The notes beneath the pieces were generated by a model, which saw nothing but the letters and a program-made list of their open reading frames with translations, searched no databases and was not told the DNA's origin. From contig NZ_JBPPGJ010000004.1 of NCBI RefSeq assembly GCF_051594765.1, forward strand, positions 1 through 64,000: a stretch of DNA of 64,000 nt. The letters are read 5' to 3'. This stretch comes from Paenibacillus_AR sp051594765. Lineage in GTDB: Bacteria; Bacillota; Bacilli; Paenibacillales; NBRC-103111. Every line of letters begins with the position of its first letter. The stretch's first letter is position 1. Shown here one piece after another: positions 1-8,720 of this stretch. The position numbers were made by a program, and so were the translations under genes.

Positions 1-103
1 TCCATCCTTTGTTCTCCTTCGATACTTTTTAGCGGTTGGCAGACCGGCTAAAATTTTATCATCGAGTTCAAAGGATTGACTACTCATAGCTATAAGCTTC
101 CTG

Positions 104-130
104 AACCCCCAGTCGAACTGGGGGTTTTCT
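104..130 (+). terminator. Rho-independent terminator-like hairpin
   Basis: A perfect 10-bp stem (AACCCCCAGT / ACTGGGGGTT) with a CGA loop is followed by TTTTCTT. It reads as a plus-strand terminator for something that ends left of the window. The sequence before it (1-103) holds no convincing gene. The short plus-strand reading frame starting at 76 runs through both hairpins and into the antisense of the oxidoreductase, so it is not annotated. Confidence 0.6.
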
Positions 131-134
131 TATA

Positions 135-163
135 CAAAAAAGCCGGTCCAACCGGACCGGCTT
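135..163 (-). terminator. Terminator of the luciferase-like oxidoreductase gene
   Basis: Read on the minus strand, a 10-bp stem (AAGCCGGTCC / GGACCGGCTT) with a GGTT loop is followed by a run of six T. It lies directly downstream of the stop codon of the flavin-dependent oxidoreductase gene and faces the plus-strand hairpin at 104-130, so the pair insulates the two sides. Confidence 0.8.
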
Positions 164-172
164 CAAACCGTT

Positions 173-1174
173 TCAACCCATTCCGAACACTTCCGCCAAC
201 AGGCGGATGGACCGCAGCCTTGCTTCAAAGTCATGCACCGGCACCACCACCATTAATTCGTCGGCATCATAGCGGGCGCTGAGCGCCTCCAGCTTCGCCT
301 TTACCTCTTCCGGCGTCCCGACGTTGCGGTGTCTCCGCTTCTCCTCCAGCTCGGACTGTTCGAAAGGGGTATAGGGATACGAGAGCGCCGTCTCGACCGA
401 CGGGATCCAAGGCAGCTCCTGACCCCGGGTCAGCCGGAGAAAGAACAGCTCCTGGGAGGAGGCGAGGTGCTCCGCTTCTTCCCGGGTATCGGCGCAGATG
501 GCCAGAACGGCAATCATCGACCGGGGCTCCTGCTGTATGGCGGAAGGGCGGAACCGCTCCTTGTAATGACGAATGGCCGCCTCCCCTCCTGGAGATCCGA
601 AAAACTCGGCGAACGCGAAGGAGACCCCCAGCTCCGCGGCAAGCCTAGCACTCTCCCCGCTGGAGCCCAGTAGCCACATCTCCGGCACGGTCGGGACGAT
701 CGGAGCCGCCGTCAGTCCTGAGAAACGGTGTCCCTCGGGCAAGCTGTCCCGAAGATATCCGATCAAGTCCGCCACTTGCCTAGGATATTCGTGTACGGAG
801 GAGGCTTTGCCTTCCTGCAGAGCCCGGCTGGCAAGAGGCATGCCTCCCGGAGCCCGCCCCAGTCCCATGTCGATACGTCCGGGATGGAGGGCCTCCAGCA
901 GGCGGAAGTTTTCCGCAGCCTTGTATGCACTGTAATGAGGCAGCATCACCCCGCCGGTACCGACGCGGATCGTCGATGTGCCTGCCGCAATGTGGGCCGC
1001 CAGCACCTCCGGGCTGGAGGATGCCAGAGCCTTGGAGCCGTGGTGCTCGGACATCCAGAACCGGCGGTAGCCCAGCCGTTCGGCTTCCTGCGCCAGCTGC
1101 AGCGATTCGGAGAGCGCATCCGCCACGGAGCGCCCCTCGCTGATCTGGGTATGATCCAAGATACTGAGCTTCAT
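173..1174 (-). CDS. LLM-class flavin-dependent oxidoreductase (luciferase-like)
   Basis: The 333-residue protein matches the bacterial luciferase-like monooxygenase fold. It has an N-terminal SILDHTQISEG segment, a WMSEHHG motif near residue 45, a VGTGGVMLPHYSAYKAAE segment and LGRAPGG after residue 110, all typical of the single-component MsnO8-type group. Such enzymes use reduced FMN (or F420 in actinobacteria) and O2, but the substrate cannot be read from sequence. The ATG at 1174 was chosen because AGGAGG lies 8 bases upstream; an in-frame ATG 21 bases earlier has no such site. It is monocistronic with a terminator at 135-163. The family call is secure and the function is open. Confidence 0.88.
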   Translation of the reverse strand: MKLSILDHTQISEGRSVADALSESLQLAQEAERLGYRRFWMSEHHGSKALASSSPEVLAAHIAAGTSTIRVGTGGVMLPHYSAYKAAENFRLLEALHPGRIDMGLGRAPGGMPLASRALQEGKASSVHEYPRQVADLIGYLRDSLPEGHRFSGLTAAPIVPTVPEMWLLGSSGESARLAAELGVSFAFAEFFGSPGGEAAIRHYKERFRPSAIQQEPRSMIAVLAICADTREEAEHLASSQELFFLRLTRGQELPWIPSVETALSYPYTPFEQSELEEKRRHRNVGTPEEVKAKLEALSARYDADELMVVVPVHDFEARLRSIRLLAEVFGMG

Positions 1175-1202
1175 CCGGTATTCCTCCTGACACAAGTAGA
1201 TC

Positions 1203-1682
1203 TTATCCTTTGATGCGTCCTCCGGTCAGATTCAGGAACGCCTTCAGCATGGCGGCACGCCACACCAGAATCATCCCGAACGCCAGGAGGTAAAAGACGG
1301 CACCGGTCTGCACGACGGTGATATGCTGCTCCACCCAATCGTGCAGGGCGATCCGGATCGCCAGCATGCCGATGATGATCCAGAGGAACGCTTTGGAGCG
1401 CTGGAGGTAAACGATGCCGTCCGTCAGCTCTAATCGCGTGCTGCGGATCAGCGGGTAGGAGAAAAGCACCGCTCCCGCCAGGAAGGCCGTGAGGCCCCAG
1501 GTCCAAGGTATTCGGGTCTGCGGCGCTACGAACATCATGAAGCCCGTCGACATGCCGATGGGAGGAATGATGATCTTCCGAAGGTTCGTGGGCTTGCCGG
1601 ATGCCCTCATTCTCAAAAAAATAACCATAATGCCCGCAAATAAAGGAATGAGCATGGTGCCTAGCTGCTGCGCCGTCGTCAT
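1203..1682 (-). CDS. ccdC: CcdC-family membrane protein
   Basis: The 159-residue protein has four or five hydrophobic segments, a conserved loop with RMRASGKPTNLRKI and IIPPIGMSTGF near residues 25-50, and a cytoplasmic RSTRLEL segment. This matches CcdC of Bacillus, found near cytochrome c maturation genes but of unsettled biochemical role. AGGAGA lies 9 bases before the ATG. No other ccd gene is in the window. It follows the purine operon on the same strand after a 190-bp gap, so read-through from pucG is possible because no terminator was seen between them. Confidence 0.82.
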   Translation of the reverse strand: MTTAQQLGTMLIPLFAGIMVIFLRMRASGKPTNLRKIIIPPIGMSTGFMMFVAPQTRIPWTWGLTAFLAGAVLFSYPLIRSTRLELTDGIVYLQRSKAFLWIIIGMLAIRIALHDWVEQHITVVQTGAVFYLLAFGMILVWRAAMLKAFLNLTGGRIKG

Positions 1683-1874
1683 GGCTGAACTCTCCTGTTC
1701 ATAATCGGAGATAAGCAGGATATTTTTATACGTTCGATAGGGAAAGCATCTATTCCGTTATACCACAATCGGAACGCCATGTTAAATGGATCGGCCCCGG
1801 AACGCCAAAACGGCATCCCGGAACTTACCCGGCCTGCCGTTTGGATATAAAAGAATAGTAGGACGAAGAGCGCA

Positions 1875-3107
1875 TCACCCCGGTGTGCCGTAGACGCCAA
1901 GCGCCGCTTGGACACCCTCTCCGGCCGGGAGCTTCAGGCCCTGATGGAGCAGCACGGCTTCGAAAGCGCCGAGGAAGCGGAGGACATTGGACTTCCGGGC
2001 GCTGAAGCCCATGGTGCCGATCCGCCAGATCCGGCCCTTCAACGGTCCGAAGGAGCCGGCGATCTCCATATCGAAGTGCTCCAGCAGCATGCCCCGGACC
2101 GGCTCGTCGGGGATTCCGTCCGGGATCTCCACGCACGTGACCACCGGCAGCTTGCAGGACGGATCGCCGTACAGCGGCAGCCCCATAGCCTGTAGCCCCG
2201 CCATAAGCGCCCGCTCCTGGAGACGGTGCCGGGCGAACCGTTCCGTCAGCCCCTCCTCCAGCACGATCCGGAGCCCCTCCCGGAGCGCGTAGAGCATGGA
2301 GGTGGCCTCCGTATGATGGTTCAAGCGCGCGGGACTCCAATAGTCCTGCAGCATGCCGAGATCGAAGTAGTTGCTTCGCACCGGAATCCCTGCCGGCTCC
2401 CATACGGTTCCCGGAGGAGCGATGCCCCGCTCGATCTTCTTGCGGCGGAGGACCTTCTCCTCCACGCGGCTGTTGTAGGTGACGGGGGCCAGGCCCGAAG
2501 GAACGGAGAGGCATTTTTGCGTGCCGCCGATGACGGCGTCCAGCATCCAGTCCTCCGTCCGGACCGGCACGCCGCCGATGGTGGCCACCGCATCCACGAT
2601 GAGGAGCACATCCAGCTCCCGGCATGCCCGTCCGATCTCCTCCAAGGGCTGCATCCGGCCCGTAGACGTCTCTCCGTGGACGATGGCCACGATCCGGGGG
2701 CGCTCCTTCCGGATGGCCCGGATGACCTCCTCCGGATCGAAGACCGTCCCCCACTCCTTCTCCAGCACGACGGTATCCGCACCGCATCGCTCTGCGATTT
2801 CTTGGAGAAGGTAGCCGAACCGGCCGAAGATCGGCACCAGAACCTTATCTCCGGGCTCGATGGTGCTGCAGAGCACCGCCTCAATGCCCGACCGTGAGGT
2901 CCCGTCGATGGGGAAGGCCCACCGGTTACCGGTCTCGAACAGCTCCCGGAGCAGCTCCATCGTTTCATTCATCAAGCCGGTGAACGCGGGATCGAACTGC
3001 CCCAGGATCGGATAGGATAAGGCCCGCAGGACTCGCGGGTCCACCTCCACCGGTCCCGGGGTCATGATGGTGCGCAAGGGCGGCGACCAGTCGGGAATCC
3101 GTCTCAT
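1875..3107 (-). CDS. pucG: PucG: (S)-ureidoglycine-glyoxylate aminotransferase
   Basis: This 410-residue fold-type I class V PLP enzyme should transaminate ureidoglycine with glyoxylate to give glycine and oxalurate, the last step of this ureide pathway. Visible marks are the N-terminal TPGPVEVDPRVLRAL, the FPIDGTSRSG cofactor loop, the VDAVATIGG strand carrying the PLP-pyridine Asp (about residue 172), and GGTQKC with the Schiff-base Lys at about 198. The ATG overlaps the allC stop as ATGA with AGGTGAGG upstream, so translation is probably coupled. It is the distal gene of the purine operon. Serine- or alanine-glyoxylate aminotransferase is the sequence-level alternative; operon context favours PucG. 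Confidence 0.9.
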   Translation of the reverse strand: MRRIPDWSPPLRTIMTPGPVEVDPRVLRALSYPILGQFDPAFTGLMNETMELLRELFETGNRWAFPIDGTSRSGIEAVLCSTIEPGDKVLVPIFGRFGYLLQEIAERCGADTVVLEKEWGTVFDPEEVIRAIRKERPRIVAIVHGETSTGRMQPLEEIGRACRELDVLLIVDAVATIGGVPVRTEDWMLDAVIGGTQKCLSVPSGLAPVTYNSRVEEKVLRRKKIERGIAPPGTVWEPAGIPVRSNYFDLGMLQDYWSPARLNHHTEATSMLYALREGLRIVLEEGLTERFARHRLQERALMAGLQAMGLPLYGDPSCKLPVVTCVEIPDGIPDEPVRGMLLEHFDMEIAGSFGPLKGRIWRIGTMGFSARKSNVLRFLGAFEAVLLHQGLKLPAGEGVQAALGVYGTPG

Positions 3108-4429
3108 GTGGTCCTCACCTCGTACGCCAGCTTGTACAGAAGATCGGTCAGGACCAGCACGCCCTCTGCGAGATGCTCGGGTGCCGTGTATTCCTCGGGC
3201 GAATGGCTGATGCCGCCCCGGCTCGGTACGAACACCAGAGCCGACGGGCATACGGCCTGGATCATCTGGGCATCGTGGCCGGCTCCGCTGGGCATGCGGC
3301 GGTACTTCATGCCGCAGGCCAGGGCCGACCGCTCCACCTTGGCCGCCAGCACGGCGTCCAAGGGCACCGGCGCGGTATTCACCCACAGCGACGACTCCAG
3401 GGACAGTCCCCGGGCTTCCGCAATGCGGCGAAACCGCTCCTCCATCCGGTCGCAGAAGGCCTCCAAGGCTTCTCCGTCCGAATGCCGGACGTCGGCGGTG
3501 AACCGGACCTCGCCCGGCACCACGTTGGGCGTATTGGGGTAGACCTCCATCCGTCCGACCGTTGCGACCAAGGGCTCGCCGTTCAAGAGCGCCATGTCCT
3601 CCAGCGCCACGGCCATGGCCGCCGCTCCCGCCAAGGCGTCGGAGCGCTGTCCCATCGGGGTCGTACCCGCATGGTTGGCGCTGCCTCGGACGGTGAAGGC
3701 GAACCGCTTCTGTCCGACGATGACTTCGGCGATGCCGATGGACAAGCCTTCGGCCTCCAGCACCGGCCCCTGTTCGATATGGACCTCCAGATAATGGGTC
3801 CAATCCGTCCCGCAGGGCTCGGGCTGATCCTCCCGGCCGAAGCCGGCGGCGGCCATCGCTTCCGGGAAGCGGATGCCTTCCGGGTCCTTCAGCGCGGCGA
3901 TATCCGCATGCGTCCGCGCTCCGGTCAGAGAGCCGGAGCCCCAGTACGCCAACGGGAAGCGGCTTCCCTCCTCTTCGCAGAAGGCGGCCACTTCGATGCT
4001 GCGTACGGGCGGGCCGTACAATCGGCGGAGCAGATCCGCCGCCATCAGGCCGGCCACGATGCCGTAAGCTCCATCATACCGGCCGCCGCTGCGGACCGTA
4101 TCGAAGTGGGAGCCAACCCCGATGGCGCCCGGGTTCCCGCTTGTGCCTTCCAGCCTGCCGAAGGTATTGCCGGTCCGGTCGGCCCGGACCGAGAAGCCCA
4201 TCTCCCCCATCCGGTCGGCCAAGGCCGCACGGGCGCTCTGCCAAGCCTTATCGTACAGGAGACGAGTCACCCCGCCTCCTTCTTCTCCCCCGTATTGTGC
4301 CAGCCACGCAATCCACGCTTCTGCGTCCTTGGCCAATTCCTCGCGGTTCCATCTGCGGTGCGCGGTGCCGGCCAGTACATACCGGTCCCGTACGGGCGCT
4401 GCACCCCGCCGGATCTCCTTCGGATTCAT
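3104..4429 (-). CDS. allC: Allantoate amidohydrolase, M20-family
   Basis: This 441-residue M20/M28-type dinuclear metal hydrolase carries GVGSHFDTVRSGGRYDG and AFCEEEGSRF, with HIEQGPVLE and SANHAGTTPM in the dimerisation domain and SGAGHDAQ near the C-terminus. This is the AllC / N-carbamoyl-L-amino-acid hydrolase pattern. In this context the substrate is allantoate, giving ureidoglycine, ammonia and CO2 (B. subtilis PucF). The start ATG at 4429 overlaps the allantoinase stop by four bases, and the stop overlaps the pucG start by four, a chain of ATGA junctions. An N-carbamoyl amino acid hydrolase would look similar; allantoinase upstream and PucG downstream decide the call. Confidence 0.9.
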   Translation of the reverse strand: MNPKEIRRGAAPVRDRYVLAGTAHRRWNREELAKDAEAWIAWLAQYGGEEGGGVTRLLYDKAWQSARAALADRMGEMGFSVRADRTGNTFGRLEGTSGNPGAIGVGSHFDTVRSGGRYDGAYGIVAGLMAADLLRRLYGPPVRSIEVAAFCEEEGSRFPLAYWGSGSLTGARTHADIAALKDPEGIRFPEAMAAAGFGREDQPEPCGTDWTHYLEVHIEQGPVLEAEGLSIGIAEVIVGQKRFAFTVRGSANHAGTTPMGQRSDALAGAAAMAVALEDMALLNGEPLVATVGRMEVYPNTPNVVPGEVRFTADVRHSDGEALEAFCDRMEERFRRIAEARGLSLESSLWVNTAPVPLDAVLAAKVERSALACGMKYRRMPSGAGHDAQMIQAVCPSALVFVPSRGGISHSPEEYTAPEHLAEGVLVLTDLLYKLAYEVRTT

Positions 4430-5844
4430 CCTGCATCCACCCTTCCTGTCGTATGTGCGGGGCCACCGTGGCGGAGCCACGTCCCCTTTCCCGGAGCCAA
4501 GATCCCCCGGTCCAACTCGTAAACCATAACCCCCCGGCACAGGGTAGCCGTCACCCGGGCGCCGAAGGTATAGCCGATATAAGGGCTGTGCCGGTGGCGG
4601 TACAAGAGATGCTCCGGCTGCAGCGTATAGCTGCGGTTCGGGTCCAGCAGCACCAGATCCGCGTCTGCGCCTACGGCAATCGCCCCCTTGCGGGGATAGA
4701 GGCCGAACCGCCGGGCCGGCGCATAGGATAGCATCCTGCTGATTCGGGACAGCGGGATGCCCCGCTTCAGGGTCCCCTCCGTCACCATCAGCTCCAGCGT
4801 GCTCTGCGCCCCGGAGATGCCTCCCCAAGCGCCGAAGAACCCGCCTTCGCCCACTGTCTTCAGCTCCGTCGGACAGGGGGAGTGATCCGATGCGATGAGA
4901 TCGATCCGGCCTTTGCGGACCGCGTCCCACAGCTTCTCCTGCTCCCGCTCCGAACGCAGAGGAGGCGCACACTTGGCGACGGGTCCCAGCTCCTCCATAT
5001 CCTCCTCTTTCAAGGCCAGATAGTGGGGGCACGTCTCCACCGATACGTTCAGTCCGTGCTCGCGGGCCTTGTGGATCCGTTCCACCGCGGAGGCCGAGCT
5101 GATGTGGACGAAGTGGACGGCACATCCGGTCATCTCGGCGAAGAGCAGGGCTCTGCCCACGGCCTCCACCTCGGCCAGCACCGGACGGGAGGCGGCGAAA
5201 TCGCGGGCGGACAGCCGGCCTTCCGCCACCGCCCGGGAGCCCAATCTGGAGGTGATGGACTCGCTCTCCGCGTGGAGCGCCAGCACCCCGCCCAGCTTGG
5301 CGATCCGGGCCATGCCTTCGAAGAGCGTCACGTCGTCCACCTCGCGGAAGGCCTCCTCGCCCTCTCCGCCGGGCGCAGACAGGAAAGCCTTAAACCCGGC
5401 CACCCCCGCCCGGTGGAGCTCCTCCAGCCGGTCCAGATTGCCGGGCACCAAGCCGCCCCACAGGGCATAGTCGACGGCCGAACCCGCTTCCGACGCCGCC
5501 TTCAGCTTCAGCTCCAGCGCCCGGAGATCCACGGTGGGCGGCAGTCCGTTCAGCGGCATATCGATGTACGTCGTCACCCCGCCCGCTGCCAGAGCTGACG
5601 AGCCGGCGGCGAAGCCCTCCCAATGTCCCATTCCGGGCTCATTCAAGTGGACGTGGGCGTCCACCACCCCGGGTAGCACCCAGCAGCCGCCCGCGTCAAC
5701 CGGCCTCTCCTTCGCCTCCGACGCCGGAATCGAGGGCGCCAGACGGGCAATCCGCCCATCCTTGATGCCGATGTCCCACTCCATCATGTCATCCGCTATC
5801 AACACTCTTCCGTTCTTCACGATCCGATCCAAGCTCCATCCCAT
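4426..5844 (-). CDS. allB: Allantoinase
   Basis: The 472-residue cyclic amidohydrolase opens allantoin to allantoate. It has the DAHVHLNEPG metal motif (His64 and His66), the FKAFLS segment with Lys152 as the probable carboxylated bridging lysine, a LHAESE histidine and the C-terminal SDHSPCP metal-binding Asp motif. Length matches AllB/PucH. A weak AGGGGTGG site precedes the ATG. It is separated from uraH by 97 bp and coupled to allC by an ATGA overlap. Dihydropyrimidinase and dihydroorotase are relatives, but the flanking HIU hydrolase and allantoate amidohydrolase genes make allantoinase the clear assignment. Confidence 0.93.
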   Translation of the reverse strand: MGWSLDRIVKNGRVLIADDMMEWDIGIKDGRIARLAPSIPASEAKERPVDAGGCWVLPGVVDAHVHLNEPGMGHWEGFAAGSSALAAGGVTTYIDMPLNGLPPTVDLRALELKLKAASEAGSAVDYALWGGLVPGNLDRLEELHRAGVAGFKAFLSAPGGEGEEAFREVDDVTLFEGMARIAKLGGVLALHAESESITSRLGSRAVAEGRLSARDFAASRPVLAEVEAVGRALLFAEMTGCAVHFVHISSASAVERIHKAREHGLNVSVETCPHYLALKEEDMEELGPVAKCAPPLRSEREQEKLWDAVRKGRIDLIASDHSPCPTELKTVGEGGFFGAWGGISGAQSTLELMVTEGTLKRGIPLSRISRMLSYAPARRFGLYPRKGAIAVGADADLVLLDPNRSYTLQPEHLLYRHRHSPYIGYTFGARVTATLCRGVMVYELDRGILAPGKGTWLRHGGPAHTTGRVDAG

Positions 5845-5941
5845 GCTTCCACCCCTATCCTGAAATAGCGATGTCCTCCCATGGACAGCGTCATGGCAGC
5901 CTTGAAAGGGCCGAAGCCCGCTCCAAGGGTCTTCCTTCCGT

Positions 5942-6295
5942 TCAGCTTCCCCTATAAGTGCTGTAGCCTCCCGGCGATACCAGGAGAGGAATATGATAAT
6001 GGCTCTCCGGATCGGTCACCGTAAATCGGACGGGCACCGTTCCCAGAAAGCCGCTTGCTTCCGAGCCGAAATAATCGCCTGCGCCGAAGCGCAGCTCATA
6101 CACCCCTGCCGCAAGCCCGGAGGCCAGCGGGGCTTCCGCCCTGCCGTCCCGGTTCAGGGTAACGGTTGCCAGCCGTTGCCACAGGGTGCCGTCCGCCTCT
6201 CCCCCCGGGCCAGCGAACCAAAGCTCCGCCTTTAAGCCGGCGGCCGGCTTACCCTTGGATAAGTCCAACGCGTGTGTGGTGATGCAGCCTCCCAT
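5942..6295 (-). CDS. uraH: 5-hydroxyisourate hydrolase (transthyretin-like)
   Basis: The 117-residue protein hydrolyses 5-hydroxyisourate to OHCU. It begins with a TTHALDLSKGKPA strand carrying the catalytic His8, has an internal NRDGRAEAPL arginine and ESHYHIPLL histidine, and ends in the diagnostic YRGS tetrapeptide of the HIUase family. The ATG at 6295 was chosen over an upstream in-frame one because GGAGGAAG sits 4-12 bases before it. It lies between uraD and allB in the purine operon. Its presence implies that the cell makes 5-hydroxyisourate, although no urate oxidase gene is in the window. Confidence 0.95.
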   Translation of the reverse strand: MGGCITTHALDLSKGKPAAGLKAELWFAGPGGEADGTLWQRLATVTLNRDGRAEAPLASGLAAGVYELRFGAGDYFGSEASGFLGTVPVRFTVTDPESHYHIPLLVSPGGYSTYRGS

Positions 6296-6356
6296 CCGAC
6301 TTCCTCCATTCCTCCCCGGCAGGCCGCTCTTCCGGCATAGGCCTCGGCTGCCTCCG

Positions 6357-6863
6357 TTAATCTGGCGACACCGCATCCTCCAGCCGGAACCGGGTGATAC
6401 GGCCTACCTCCTGAAGCGCCCGCGCCAGCTCGGCTTCCCGTCCGCTGCGGCAGCGCTCCCTCATGGAGGCGATGATGTCCTCCTTGCTCTTCCCTTTCAC
6501 CGCGATGATGAAGGGGAAGCCGAACTTGGCCTTGTACAGCCGGTTCAAAGCTAACAGATACCTGTACTCACGGCGATCCAGCCGGTCCAGCCCTGCGCCG
6601 GACTGCTCCTTTCGGGAGTCGTCCGTCATGGCAATCCGGGCGCCCAGATCCGGATGGGCCCGAAGCAGTGTCAGCTGCGCCTCCCCGCCGGCTTCGTCCA
6701 CCACCTGAAGCATGGCGCCGTGAAGCTCCTCCGCACTGGAGAAGGGGCGGCTCAGCCAGGCCTCCTCGGCCACCCAGGGGGAGTGCTCGAAGAGGCCTCC
6801 CAGTCGGGCCGCGAATTCCTCCCGGTCCCAGCCGTTCAGCTCACGCAGCGTCCATCGGCCCAT
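6357..6863 (-). CDS. uraD: OHCU decarboxylase
   Basis: The 168-residue protein decarboxylates 2-oxo-4-hydroxy-4-carboxy-5-ureidoimidazoline to (S)-allantoin. RAHPDLG with the catalytic His70, KFGFPFIIAVKGK near residues 113-125 and the surrounding helical pattern are diagnostic. In B. subtilis this domain is the N-terminal half of PucL, fused to uricase; here it stands alone and the uricase half is missing. The start has AGAGGAGG 6-8 bases upstream and overlaps the 3' end of the adenine deaminase gene by 28 bp, so the two are translationally linked. Confidence 0.94.
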   Translation of the reverse strand: MGRWTLRELNGWDREEFAARLGGLFEHSPWVAEEAWLSRPFSSAEELHGAMLQVVDEAGGEAQLTLLRAHPDLGARIAMTDDSRKEQSGAGLDRLDRREYRYLLALNRLYKAKFGFPFIIAVKGKSKEDIIASMRERCRSGREAELARALQEVGRITRFRLEDAVSPD

Positions 6864-8701
6864 TCCGCTTCCTCCTCTACGAAGAGCGGCACCTTGCGGA
6901 TGCCCTCCGGCGAAATCTTGACCAGTCCCTGATCCGACAGCCGGAGCTCGGGAATGACGACCAGCGCCAGCAGCGAGATGGTCATCAGCGCCGCATTCAG
7001 CTTACAGCCCGCCTCTGCAAGAGCATCACCCACCGCCTTGTAACCGGCGGCCACCTCCTCCGGAGGCGAATCGGACATCAGCCCCGCCACAGGCAGCGGA
7101 AGAAGCGTCAGCGAGCCGTCCGCCAGCGACACCGCGATGCCGCCTTGGGCGCGGACCACCGCGTTGGCCGCTTCGGCCATCCGGCCGTCGTCGCTGCCGA
7201 TGACCAGCAGATTGTGGCTGTCATGGGCTACGGTCATGGCGATGGCCGCCGGCTGACGGAAGCCGAGGCCGGTGACGAAGCCCACCGAGCGGGCTCCGCT
7301 TCCATGATGCCGTTCGACCACGGCCATCTTGCACAAGCCCGAGGCCGGAGCGATCTTGGCCGAACCGTTCTCAACGGGGATCCTGACGAAGGCTTCCCGG
7401 GTCTCCGCATGGTTCTCCAGCACCTGGATGGCACGGGCTGTAGCCATGCCGGAAGAGATGGGGGCCGCAACGGCGAAGTCCTTCTCCGAGAAGTCCGGCG
7501 CCAGCTTCACCGTGGCTTTGGCCGCGGCCGGGAATACGTAAGGCTCCCACTCCGCCGTCATCCGCCCGTTCTCGGCCGCCACCCGCCCCGCCGCGATGGT
7601 CACAGCCGGCTTCACGTCCGCGAGCGGTCCGTCCAGGATCAGCAGATCCGCATAGCGGCCGGGGGTGACGGAGCCCACATCCTGCGACACTCCGAAGCGC
7701 TCCGCCGTATTGAGCGTCGCCATCTGGAATGCCGTCACCGGGTTGAGCCCTTGACGGATCGCTACCCGGAGAACATGATCCATGTGCCCCTCCTCCAGGA
7801 TAGAGACGGAGCTTCGGTCGTCCGTCACCAGGAGGATCCGCCGGGCGGCGATGCCGAGCTCCGTGTGGGCCCGGATCGTCCGGGCCACATCCTGCCAGGC
7901 GGAGGCCTCCCGCAGCTTCGCGTACATGCCGAGCCGCACGCGCTCCACTACATCCTCCGGGGTCACGCACTCGTGATCGCCGGTGATGCCGGCGGCCGCA
8001 TAGACTGGCAGCCGCCAATCGGAGGCCGGCCAGGTGAAGTGGCCGTCTACGATTTTGCCTGCGCGGAGGGTGGCTTGGATCTCCCCGATCATCTTGCCGT
8101 CGCCGTATACGACGCCCGGGAAATTCATCACCTCGCCCAACGCTATGACGTCCGGCCCCCAGGTGAAGGCCTCCGCCACCTCCGCCGGTCCGATGGATGC
8201 TCCGGAGGTCTCCAGCTCGGGACCGGTGGACGGCACGCAGGAGGGCACCTGCAGGTATGCCGCCAGCGGCGTCCCCCGCGCCTCCTCCAGGAGAAGCCGG
8301 AGCCCATCCAACCCCAGCACGTTGACGATCTCGTGGGGATCGAAGAAGCCTCCCGTCGTCCCGTGAGGCAATACGGCTCTTGCGAAGGGACCGGCCGTCA
8401 TCTGGGCGCTCTCGATATGGCAATGACCATCGAGCAGTCCAGGCGTGACATACCGACCGGCCGCATCGATGACGACCGTCTCTCCTCCGATATAACGGCT
8501 GACGTCCTTGCCCACATAGGCGATCCGGGAGCCGCAGACCGCCACGGACATGCCCGGGAGAACCTCCCCGGAGCAGACATTGACCAGGTTGCCGTTCTTC
8601 ACCACCAGCGTGGCCGGCCGCTCTCCCCTTGCTGTTGCCAGAAGCTCCGGCAGGACGTCAGCCAAGGGCTCTCTTTTGAATGGTCCGATGCTTCGTTTCA
8701 T
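6836..8701 (-). CDS. ade: Adenine deaminase
   Basis: The 621-residue amidohydrolase converts adenine to hypoxanthine. LDGHCHIES gives the first metal histidines near residue 105, followed by FFDPHEIVNVLG, GDHECVTPEDV and LVTDDRS (metal Asp), then the long C-terminal domain of AdeC/YerA-type enzymes with an AHDSHN segment. The ATG at 8701 has AAGGAGGAG directly upstream; an upstream in-frame start is unsupported. The coding region runs 28 bp into uraD. It feeds hypoxanthine to xanthine dehydrogenase, the enzyme encoded upstream in the same run. Confidence 0.94.
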   Translation of the reverse strand: MKRSIGPFKREPLADVLPELLATARGERPATLVVKNGNLVNVCSGEVLPGMSVAVCGSRIAYVGKDVSRYIGGETVVIDAAGRYVTPGLLDGHCHIESAQMTAGPFARAVLPHGTTGGFFDPHEIVNVLGLDGLRLLLEEARGTPLAAYLQVPSCVPSTGPELETSGASIGPAEVAEAFTWGPDVIALGEVMNFPGVVYGDGKMIGEIQATLRAGKIVDGHFTWPASDWRLPVYAAAGITGDHECVTPEDVVERVRLGMYAKLREASAWQDVARTIRAHTELGIAARRILLVTDDRSSVSILEEGHMDHVLRVAIRQGLNPVTAFQMATLNTAERFGVSQDVGSVTPGRYADLLILDGPLADVKPAVTIAAGRVAAENGRMTAEWEPYVFPAAAKATVKLAPDFSEKDFAVAAPISSGMATARAIQVLENHAETREAFVRIPVENGSAKIAPASGLCKMAVVERHHGSGARSVGFVTGLGFRQPAAIAMTVAHDSHNLLVIGSDDGRMAEAANAVVRAQGGIAVSLADGSLTLLPLPVAGLMSDSPPEEVAAGYKAVGDALAEAGCKLNAALMTISLLALVVIPELRLSDQGLVKISPEGIRKVPLFVEEEAEWADGRCVS

Positions 8702-8720
8702 ACGGGCTCCTCCTTCTCCC

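Noticed and set aside
1..130. Right end of an IS200/IS605-type element
   Set aside because: A terminal hairpin is present, but no transposase fragment, left end or target site can be seen in the 103 bases available, so a plain terminator is the simpler reading.
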